Assembly: GCA_036873135.1 (NCBI GenBank)
Contig: JAPTYO010000008.1
Coordinates: forward strand, 29,290,761 to 29,354,760
Direction of reading: 5' to 3'
Length of the DNA stretch: 64,000 bases
Source: Clarkia xantiana subsp. parviflora
Lineage: Eukaryota > Streptophyta > Magnoliopsida > Myrtales > Onagraceae
In this document: one piece after another, positions 55,565 to 64,000 of the stretch
Layout of the letters: each line of letters begins with the position of its first letter
How positions within the stretch are numbered: position 1 is the first letter of the stretch
The notes under the pieces: model-generated
Database searches by the model: none
Seen by the model: only the letters and a program-made list of their open reading frames with translations
Told to the model about the DNA's origin: nothing
Program-made: the position numbers and the translations under genes

Positions 55565-56118
55565 TTGCGAGCCGTTAAACGAATTATTCGATACCTAAAA
55601 GTTACTGCCGACTACAGACTATGCTATGGGGGTAGGAAATTAGAATTATCCGGGTTCAGTGACGCCGACCATGGTGGCGATCTGGATGATCGTAAGTCCA
55701 TTTCAGAAGGAGTATTTCTCCTTGCTAATGCCAACATTTCATGGATGAGCAAGAAGCAATCATGTGTCGCATTGTCCATGATGGAATCTGAATACGTGGC
55801 CCACTCTAAGAATGCATAGGAAGTTGTCTTGCTTAACGACTCTTAACTGCTCTGCTTGACGTCGAGGACGGGAGTAAACCTGTGAGGATTTACTCTGACA
55901 GTCAAGCAGCGATAGCGGCTGTTAAGAATCTGAAGTACCATAGTTGGACGGAACACATTGATGCTAAATATAATTATGCGAAGAGTATGGTAGAAGAAAA
56001 ATTGATCACATTAGAATACTTATCCTCTGAGAATACGGTTGCAGACCCATTGACTAAACCACTACCCAGGGAAGTTTTCGAAAAGCATGTCAAAATGCTT
56101 GGACTACGTAGGGTTTAG
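55565..56118 (+). pseudogene. Copy D RNase H
   Basis: AVKRIIRYLKVTADYRLCYG, SGFSDADHGGDLDDRKS, SCVALSMMESEYVAHSKNA then a stop (55817-55819). After a frame break come RIYSDSQAAIAAVKNLKYHS and ENTVADPLTKPLPREVFEKH with the natural stop at 56116-56118. Confidence 0.85.
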
Positions 56119-57216
56119 GAGGATAGTATTTTGTCAAACAACATTTTTGAGTTTCGAATTTTTCCAATTCGGATGGATGAATTGCAATTTGAGATTATGA
56201 TCTTACGACGTCATAATTTTTGAATTACATATGATTTTACGGTATTTAAACTAGTCTTTGGAGTGTAAAACCTCCCAATAAAATATGTCGAATGTGGGCC
56301 CAGCCTCGTCACACAAGCTCGGTCGTCTAGACGGAGGAGGCACCTCCACCATGTCAAGACCGACTAAGAACCACGGTGTTTTCGAAAAACCTGGTTAAGC
56401 AAAACGATCATTTTGTTTCGGGATAACACGACATGATCTTGCTATGCATATCGTTGTGATGAACTCAGTTCATCGGAAACCACATTCTAGGCCAGATGAG
56501 AACCTGTGGTAGAATATGACATTTCCCACTCCTGATTACTCAGGCTATGCTATCGACGCGCACTTCATACTGCGCGTGTCATGTTTAACCACGGGGTCAG
56601 GCTCGGTTATGCTAGATAGAATCCTCGAGATTCAAGCAGGAAAAAACTTATTCACCTTGAGTGTGTGAATGATCCCGGGTGCTTTATGAAGGAGTACCCG
56701 AAGTATCCTCACGGACTCAGAACTCATATCTAAGGTCAAGTTCAATGTCGCTTCTAGGCGTACGAACGCAGTGCTAAACAAAACGGCCAAGTGACCACGT
56801 TTTGAGTTTGACTAAGTGTATGGGATATGGGGATAGTCAAGTTCACCTTTAATTATCCGACTATTGTATTCAGTAGGTGGCCACCAACCAGATATTAGTT
56901 GAAGGTTGTGAATACTTGTGCGGATGCCCTGGAGAAGTGTTCCTATGTGGAAACTAGGCAAATGGAGGATAATAATTGATCAAGGATACAACGCGACACA
57001 TAGATGTATGCAGGTTGATTACAGGTTGGGGAATTAACGTTCCGCGGACGCTACAACACTCTTAAACGATGAGTAGCACGATGTCTGTTGTGTCTGTCGG
57101 TCGCACGGGAAACCTCGTATGAACTATTCTGATGCAAGGACTGGATCGAAGACTAAATGTTGATGTGTTGGTCGATAACATATTAACAGGCACCCTCTCA
57201 TTTCAGCGAGTGGAGA
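56119..57216 (+). mobile_element. Copy D 3' untranslated region and PPT
   Basis: About 1.1 kb, non-coding, ending in TTTCAGCGAGTGGAGA just before the LTR, the probable PPT. A 1-kb 3' UTR is long for copia. Confidence 0.7.
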
Positions 57217-57803
57217 TGTTGGCATTTGGTAAATGGGCTCCATAATAGGAGCCCTTTAATATAAGACCAACAGTTGAGGTAATTGGGTTATGTCACATTT
57301 AATATTTTGGACTAGGCCTAAAATCCCAATTGACTTGAGAGGCCCAAAATTGGGCCTCCCCAATACGGCAATACCTAGGCCGAGAGAAACATGTGATGTT
57401 TAAGGAGGTGAGATTTCTCCAATCTCCTCTATAAATAGGGGTTGTCAGGATTTATTAGAAGCTAATCACTCCTTCTCCTAAGTATTGATACCAAAGAAAT
57501 CCCTCCCTTGCTACACCATAGTTCGGCTGAACCTTAGGGTTCTAAGGTGCCAAATTTCTTTGAGCAATTTACCCCATAGATCCGTCCCTACTAGGAATAG
57601 ATAAGAGGCTTTGATGTGGAGACCATTCCGTGTAGGAGATTCCTTAACCAGAATCCTTACAGGAGCCGTCCGGTTGATCGAAACTCCCCTTGAAGATCTT
57701 GGGACTACATGAAAGCAATTACTGGTATGTGCCTCTCTTCCGCTACGTAACTAGATTATCTACGTGTTATGTTTCTGTAGTTTTTATCCCACTATATCCA
57801 ACA
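57217..57803 (+). repeat. 3' LTR of copia copy D
   Basis: TGTTGGCATTTGG ... TATATCCAACA, 587 bp. Palindrome AGGCCCAAAATTGGGCCT (57340-57357), TATA box CTATAAATAGGGG (57429-57441). Nearest relative is the LTR of copy E in opposite orientation. Confidence 0.88.
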
Positions 57804-58540
57804 CTTTGGAGTTTACAAACTTTATGTTCGTCTCCAGAGGATACAAAACCCTCCGGTTGCTCCATGTATATCTCTTCTTCCAAGTTCCCGTGAAGGAAGG
57901 CGGTCTTAACATCCATTTGGTGCAGCTCAAGATCGAGGCTAGCAACCAGGGCCAAGATAGCCCGAACCGTGGTACAACGTGCAGTCGGTGAGTATGTCTC
58001 ATCAAAGTCCACTACTTGGAGTTGGGTATATCCTTTCACAACCAGTCGAGCTTTGTATCACTCAACATTTCCAGCAACAGTGAGTTTCAATTTCAGAACC
58101 TACTTCGTCCCTATTGCTCTGCGGTTAGCAGGCAAATCAACTAACGACCACACTGAATTGGCTTCCATAGAGGCGATCTCTTCCTCAATTGCTTTCCTCC
58201 ATTCCTTCGCTTGAGGTCCTTCCAGAGGTAGTTTAACCGTTACCGGTTCATCAACCGAAGTTAGAGTGAATACTTCACCCTTCCCGATGGGATACTTCTT
58301 AGGAGAAGTTATTTGCCTTTGACTACGTCTAGACTCCTTATTCCCATCTAGAACTACCCTCCCACTAGGATCAATGCTCTCATTAGGAACAACACTCCCA
58401 CTAGGAATCTGGGCGTTACTTGAACCTTCACCTACAACTTTTCTTGGACGACCTCTTGGTCTCGGGATTCTACCTCCGAGATGAATTCCACGGTCACTTG
58501 GACCAGGAACCAAGTTGGTTATCCCACTCCCACTGCTACC
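57804..58540 (-). pseudogene. Copy E linker and reverse transcriptase N-part
   Basis: Minus strand: SPKKYPIGKGEVFTLTSVDE, SVWSLVDLPANRRAIGTK, a stop near 58057, KGYTQLQVVDFDETYSPTAR, HQMDVKTAFLHGNLEEEIYM and EQPEGFV, ending abruptly at 57804 where the LTR of copy D ends. The catalytic YVDD part, RNase H and a 3' LTR are missing. Confidence 0.85.
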
Positions 58541-59307
58541 AACAGGTAGTTAGGAAATATAGGATTCTCATCCAACGTTTCAGCAACATGATGATCAGGT
58601 TACATTTGATTTGCACCCGCAACAACTGTGATCTGTGTGGTTGGATCGAATCTTCCCACTGGATTTATTTTGAAAATGTCTCCATGAAAAATTTCATTTA
58701 ACTTGTCGTTCACAGGTGTTGATGCCTCAAATCTCCCACTCGAAGTAAGTGGGACCTAATTATCATCATCCTGTTCAAGTTCAATTAATACTTCATTCGT
58801 TTTGATGTTACCAAGCTTTGGAAATTGCCTCAAGACATGTTCGACCACGCCACCATTCCCCTGAGCCGCCACAAACATGTATCTCTTAGAGTGTTCGGAG
58901 TATCTTATGAAGATACTTTTCAGACCTCAAGGTCCCAACTTACTGAATCGACTGTCAGTTTGATGCGTGTATGCTGCGTAACCCCAAGGGCGCAACCTGG
59001 TAAGATCCATCTCTTTACCAGTCCACAACTCATTTGGTGTCGTGTCAACCGCTTTTGAAGGAACAAGGTTTACTACATGAGTGGCTGTCAATAACGCATC
59101 ACCCTAACAGGAGATCGGAAGTTGAGCTTGCGACATCATGGTTCTAACCATGTCCAGGAGTGTACGATTACGTCGTTCCACCACACCGTTTTGTTGTGGC
59201 GTATAAGGTATCGTCGTTTGATGGAAAATCCTTCTTTCATTGCGTAACTTGTTAAACTCATTCGAGAGGTATTCTACACCTCTATCAGTGCGTAGGGTTT
59301 TAACCTT
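58541..59307 (-). pseudogene. Copy E integrase core, frame-broken
   Basis: Minus strand, in several frames: a TDRGVEYLSNEF-like part near 59240-59290, [20 protein letters not shown] near 59140-59200, TPNELW near 59025, and the SSGRFEAS linker near 58730. Multiple stops. Confidence 0.7.
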
Positions 59308-59736
59308 TCACTCCTGTTGATTCTTTACGAAGTTGAGAAAAAATTTAAAGCACTTAATAGTCTCATAATTACGAGTAATCAAATGAGTGAACCCGTATAG
59401 GGTAAAGTCATCAATGAAAGTTACGAAGTAACGTTTACCACCCCTAGCAGTGACATTCATGGTTCCACATATGTCGGAATGAATTAAATGTAATGGATAT
59501 TCAGCTCGTAGTGCTTCGCCTAATGGTTTGCGGGTGGATTTTTCAGCTAGATAGTACTCACAAGTGGTTTTCACCAGATGAGTAGCTCTGGGCAGAAGCC
59601 CTCTCTGAGCCAGTGTTTGCACCCTGTCATAGCCTATATGTCCCAATCTTGCGTGCCATACAGCCGCATTAGTTTCTGCTTCCTTAGATAATATTGAATA
59701 CATTCTGTTCGAAATATCATTTCCATTCAAATCCAT
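59308..59736 (-). pseudogene. Copy E integrase zinc finger and start of core
   Basis: VWHARLGHIGYDRVQTLAQR, a changed HHCC finger (CEYYLAEKSTRKPL, the second Cys replaced by Tyr), HSDICGTMNVTARGGKRYFV and FIDDFTLYGFTHLITR. The Cys-to-Tyr change would weaken zinc binding. Confidence 0.85.
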
Positions 59737-59956
59737 AACAATGAGACCATTAGAAGAGTGTGCATGCCCATAAAAGACATTTCCTTTATTTATTTGAACA
59801 AGGGAGTTGTCAATAAAGTCCTAGTTGCTCTAGTTGCTCCATCTCGATTAATTTCAGGATAAATGCAAGATCCAGCATGGAAATACTGATGGTCAATAAA
59901 GTCCTAGTTGCTCTCCGGGACTTCAGGAGAATCCCGATTATGATCTGAATTTTATC

Positions 59957-60403
59957 TTATTCGGCCATTTGACCCACATCCTCAATAGGTTTGATCATGT
60001 TTAGGAGTTGATATACCTTTTCAAGTACACCAGTTCTATCGCTCTTTAGACTTTCATCCAAAGAAGGTTTAAGTGAGTGCATATGAACTACTATGTTGTT
60101 TCCATATTTCAGGAAGAGTGCATCCCAGATGTCCTTTGTAATTGGAATATCTTTATACTCGGCTTTAATGTCCGAAAACATCTCAGAAAGCAAAATTTCC
60201 TTAGCTCTCTTGTCATCTTGATCCCACTTAAAGTGGGTATATGCTAACCCTTTAGTCAGGCCCGCATCTGGACAGCTCATTGTCTTCCGAATGTGGTCAA
60301 TCAGAACCTTATCATCAAGCAACATATTGATGCGTTTGCACCACGAGTCGTAATTTTCCTCATTCAAAAGCTCATTAGCACATGATAAATCCATCGGTGC
60401 CAT
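59957..60403 (-). pseudogene. Copy E gag N-terminal part
   Basis: Begins with ATG (60403) MAPMDLSCANELLNEENYD, SWCKRINMLLDDKVLIDHIR, KDIWDALFLKYGNNIV, GVLEKVYQLLNMIKPIEDVG, stopping at 59957. This is the best-preserved gag start of the family and identifies the start missing in A and C. Only ~220 bases separate it from the integrase frame, so the gag knuckle and the protease have been deleted. Confidence 0.85.
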
Positions 60404-61717
60404 TCGATATTAACACATTTACAATCATGCGACGATCAATGAGACATATTTAAAACATTTTGAAAATTGAATTGTATACATCAGATATCTATGAGATAGA
60501 AGGCGGATGACAATGATTCCTCAACCATATAGCCAACCCGACCACCAGTAAACCAATGGAAGGAGGCCGTGAAAGAGTTCACACTGCCGACGTCTCTTTT
60601 CTAATAGATTGGTCTCTTTAAAAACGGTTTAATCGCTTTCACTGGAACATGAATTTTCAAATACGCCCGATCTTGGCTTTCCCAAGGCCCTTTATAAAAT
60701 TGTTCCGAGGATTTTTCATGCAAACATACATAATTCTACTACACAAGTAAATTATCATACGTAGCCATATTAATAAAGTATCATGCATACGCATCATGCG
60801 TCAAAATGTCCCGAGGAACTCATGCAAGCATATATAATTCTACTTCACTAATAATTATCACATGCGGCCACATCCTCGAACAATCATGTATACGCGTCAT
60901 GCTTGATCATACCACATCAAACATGCATATTTGACGACTGGATTTTGATTTAAAAATATTTGGAGCTGACTTTCAATTCATGTTATCAACCAGCCATGCG
61001 AAATTCTAGACATGGATCCTAATCAAGATAACTCAGCATAGCATGTCTATCCTAGTGCGCAGCTCATTAATTGAAAACAGGGCTCCGCCCCCAACATGCA
61101 ATATCCAGCTAGCTTGACATAGTCAAGACGCAATTCTAATCACGCATTTATATTAACATACCTCAATTGCAATTCAGCCCACAAAATGATTCAGTCCTTT
61201 AATCATGCATTTCCGAGATCCATCCCCACAAACGAAACTAGGCATCAAATTTGAATAAAATGCAAAAATCTCAAACCAATTCGCGCTGTGTAGGTAATTT
61301 TAAAGTTAAAAATATTTGGATTTTAAAATTTGACCAACCTATTTTCAGTTGACTCGGGTCGGTCCGATCAAAACGGTCTGGTACTGTCTTTTTGGTCAGA
61401 CCGGTCCGGTCTGGTGAAACCAGTCCTACCGGTCCAGCTCCGTTCAATAGGTTATTCGGTTCAGTTTTTCACGCAAACCGAGTCGGTTTGGTTCGACCAA
61501 TTAGTGTACTTGGTCCGACCCGACCCGAATGGGTCGGACCGATTGAGAAAACCCAGGTCGGTCGACCCGACCCGGTTGGACCGGCGGAACCCGGCCCGGT
61601 TGACATGGTTGTACCGGTTCGGGTTCCATCGGTTATCCGGATCAGTCGAACCGACCTGGACGTCCAAATTGGAGCGACCCATTTACCCTATTGGGCTCGG
61701 CCGTAATAAAACTTGTT

Positions 61718-61760
61718 GGCTAAGTAGAGTTTTAAAATCCACTAAAAACTTAACTTAGCC
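61718..61760 (-). ncRNA. Conserved leader hairpin (copy E)
   Basis: Plus-strand arms GGCTAAGTAGAGTTTT and AAAACTTAACTTAGCC. Same position and arms as in A and C. Confidence 0.5.
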
Positions 61761-61804
61761 ACCAAGTAATATTATCTATAGATATAGTTTCCAAATATAT
61801 TTGC

Positions 61805-61807
<3 letters not shown>

Positions 61808-61858
<51 letters not shown>
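61808..61858. repeat. (TA)n microsatellite
   Basis: About 25 TA units in the leader of copy E, in the same place as the AT tract of copy A. Confidence 0.96.
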
Positions 61859-61861
<3 letters not shown>

Positions 61862-62296
61862 TTCGGCCACTATAGGTTATATATATATTGTCAAGATTCT
61901 ATATTAGGGATATAAATCTACCAACAATATATTTTCTCAATCTTAGGCAACTAATATCTAACATCCCTAAAATTATGCTAGAATATATCGAAAATTAGTG
62001 TCACAATTATCTTGTGAATCTAACCCAAAAATTCGGCCAAATACACTACATAGGGCTGAAATATTCAACAAACTTACATGTAATTTTCGGCAAAAAACAC
62101 AAATTTTAGGGTTAGTGGTCAAATTTCTAGATGAAAATTTACTAAGATCAATAATCCAAGTTCAATTTTGATAAAAGTCATGTTTTTCTTGAAGATCATG
62201 AACATCAAGTTTTAAAAAAAACACAAATTCATGAACTATCAGTTTTACCTAAAATTCAAGATCACCAACTTTATCAAAAACATGAACTCCCTACAT

Positions 62297-62309
62297 AGGC
62301 TCTGATACT
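62297..62309 (-). other. Primer binding site of copy E
   Basis: The minus strand reads CTAGTATCAGAGCC after the LTR end CCAACA, one base from TGGTATCAGAGC. Confidence 0.75.
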
Positions 62310-62311
62310 AG

Positions 62312-62860
62312 TGTTGGAATTGGAGGGCGATTTCTACGGAAACAAAACCACAAGGTACATGCTATATAATGAATTACTCAGCGGAAAGAACGCACATACC
62401 TATATTGCTTTCCGTAGTCCCAGGAACGTGACGGGGAGTTCACAGTCTGCCGGACGAGTCCTGTAGGAACTCCTTTGAAGGAGCAATCTACGAGGAATGG
62501 TTTCCACAACAAAGTCTCTTTTCAATCAGTCACTTAGATGGATCTCCGGGGTAATTGCTTAAAGAAATTTGGCACCTCCCTACTCTATGGTGTATTCAGC
62601 CGAACCACTAGTGTTAGAGAGGAGGAGTTTCTTTTGTCTCAACTTAAAAGGGAGAAAGTGATCAACCCTAAATAAATCTCTAACACTCCGGACGACCATG
62701 TATAAATGGGGAGGCCTAATTTTGGACTTCTCATGTCAATTGGGATTTAGGTTCAGCTAAAAATCCTTAATGTGATATTACCTAATTACACTTAGGATGT
62801 TGGGCTTATATTAAATGTCTCCTATTAAGGTAGCACGGCCAATTCACCAAATACCAACAC
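62312..62860 (-). repeat. 5' LTR of copia copy E
   Basis: 549 bp; in element sense TGTTGGTATTTGGTGAATTG ... ATTCCAACA. It is homologous to 57217-57803. The GGCCCA palindrome is mutated (GAGGCCTAATTTTGGACTTC on the plus strand). Confidence 0.85.
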
Positions 62861-62936
62861 CCTAGGAGAGAAACAAAATGTTGCAAAATCTTCGTTGTCG
62901 CGTGATTACGTAAATCTCAAACATAAATAAACTTTA
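62861..62936. other. Spacer between copia E and the TIR element
   Basis: Nothing recognised. Confidence 0.4.
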
Positions 62937-63537
62937 GGGCACGTATATTTGCCGGTATTGCGATGTCCTAATACCGGTATTAGCTAATACATGCTTAGCT
63001 AATACAATGTTTGAAAGAACTTTGTATTGGGATGTCCTAATACAATGACTAAAATACCTAAATACCCCTAAATAGATATATTCATTTTTTTAATTATTAT
63101 TATAATTGAAGGCCGGACGGGGGTTGCCGGAATCCGGTCGGATGTCGCCGGAATCCGGTCGGAGGTCGTCGGAGTCCGGCCGGAGGTCGCCAGAGTCCGG
63201 CCGGGGGTCGCCGGAGTCCGACCGTGGGTCGCCAGAGTCCGGCCGAGGGTGGCTGGAGGTTGCCGGAGTCCGGTCGGGGGTCGCCGGTGGCCGATGTTAT
63301 GAGTTGAAGTTGGGGTAGTTGTTGTATATTAAATAAGGTTAGGGGTAAATAAGTAATTTTGAGTTTGGTATTAATTAGTACATCACTTTTAGTTGGTATA
63401 ATATAATACCAAATTCCTCATATAATTGAGTATTAGCTAATACCAAGTATTATCTAATACCAATACCAAGTGTAAACAAACAAGGTATTAGCTAATACCG
63501 GTATTAGGATATCGCAATACCGGTAAACAAACGTGCC
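62937..63537. mobile_element. Small TIR element (MITE-like, ~600 bp)
   Basis: Long imperfect terminal inverted repeats of ~55 bp. Left: GGGCACGTATATTTGCCGGT, ATTGCGATGTCCTAATACCG, GTATTAGCTAATAC. Right, reverse-complemented: GGCACGTTTGTTTACCGGTA, TTGCGATATCCTAATACCGG, TATTAGCTAATAC. A diverged inner copy lies at 63000-63050. Flanks TTA/TCA suggest a 3-bp duplication with one change, but this is uncertain. No transposase. Confidence 0.75.
63105..63290. repeat. GC-rich ~21-bp tandem repeats inside the TIR element
   Basis: About nine units of CCGGAGTCCGGCCGGAGGTC-type sequence with G/A and C/T changes. It is open in one frame as an ESGR-S-P repeat (63106-63318), which I treat as a by-product of a 21-base period. 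Confidence 0.85.
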
Positions 63538-63540
63538 ATC

Positions 63541-64000
63541 AATGTACAAAAATTTCAAAAAAAAAAACTTGAAGAAACATAATTTGAAATTTTTTTTTAA
63601 AGTTATCTTATTTTAGAAATTCACTTGAAGAAATCATGTCGAGCAAACGTGACACTTGTAAGAAGCTTACTGGATGCACATGCCTTGGAAATCATTTGGC
63701 GGGCCTTAACCGTTTTAACCCTCATCTACAAACAAGATGCAATATCTAAGGCGAGGGTATCCATCAAACAACTCACGATATTTGGAGTAAAACACTTAAT
63801 ATCTATTTGAATGGATCAAATGCCAATGGCTGTATTTATTTATTTAGATATAGTAGAGTAGAAAAGGCAACGTAAAAGCTGACTAGCTAACATCTTTAAA
63901 GTGTACTTCCATTCCATATATCACCAAGCCTATAAAGTTGGACCCCTGACCAGAATTGCCTATAATTGGTATCCTCATTAAATGAACACTCATGAGGTCT
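63541..64000. other. Right end, no gene supported
   Basis: A 61-codon frame (63625-63810) has no recognisable features. AT-rich otherwise. Confidence 0.4.

Larger units (their letters stand above)
60404..62299 (-). mobile_element. Long leader of copy E
   Basis: About 1.9 kb in the same module order as A and C: GCATG-rich stretch, CCGGTT-type island (61345-61690, here richer in GGTCCG and GACCCG), hairpin (61718-61760), (TA)n (61808-61858) and GGCCGAA words. Confidence 0.7.

Noticed and set aside
63106..63318. ESGR-S-P repeat protein
   Set aside because: Explained by a 21-base minisatellite with no start context; unlikely to be translated.

Overview
This is plant nuclear DNA, most likely from a eudicot. 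The evidence is spliced genes with GT-AG introns, a phytochrome B tail, a TPD1-like secreted-protein gene, and long stretches of nested plant LTR retrotransposons (Ty3/gypsy Tat-like and Ty1/copia). No bacterial or organellar gene organisation is visible. Only two ordinary host genes can be supported: the last three exons of a PHYB-type phytochrome (1-1599, +) and a complete two-exon TPD1-like gene (20608-21649, -). A cluster of broken host-gene fragments (PIP5K, LRAT/NC-domain and unidentified exons) lies at 15618-17004 on the minus strand.

Left block, 2.8-15.1 kb. A 9.67-kb gag/protease-only Tat-like gypsy element (4405-14077, -, TSD TTGTT) is inserted, in opposite orientation, into an older relative whose tandem repeats (2890-3265) and 3' LTR (14272-15069) remain on either side. 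The younger element has gag and protease, no reverse transcriptase or integrase, and three arrays of 66-68-bp repeats. It must be non-autonomous.

Middle block, 15-24 kb. This holds the gene-fragment cluster, a LINE-like ORF1 remnant with a DUF4283-type zinc knuckle (18754-19866, -), the TPD1-like gene, and a 1.8-kb TIR element with TTA duplications (22147-23964).

Block 24.0-40.2 kb. A copia element (24007-40168, -, TSD AAGAT, 185-bp LTRs) carries an 11.2-kb Tat gypsy element (24076-35278, +, TSD G/AAGCC) inside its left LTR. The Tat element has gag, protease, RT, two RNase H domains and integrase in one order, with frameshifts. Downstream, on the opposite strand, is a spliced antisense gene with its own TATA box. 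Its protein has an N-terminal domain resembling the 'putative gypsy type transposon' family and a coiled-coil C-terminus.

Right block, 40.8-62.9 kb. At least four or five rearranged pieces of one copia family lie in alternating orientation: A (+, 40817-~43470), B (-, ~43475-47117), C (+, 47118-~54890), D (+, ~54890-57803) and E (-, 57804-62860). A and B form inverted-repeat arms of about 1.3 kb. The family has an unusually long (~2 kb) leader with a conserved hairpin and CCGGTT-rich islands, and LTR promoters with a GGCCCA/TGGGCC palindrome. A ~0.6-kb TIR element (62937-63537) with GC-rich 21-bp repeats lies near the right end. All element proteins appear inactive, with stops or frameshifts. 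Exon boundaries, element edges and family assignments were read by eye.
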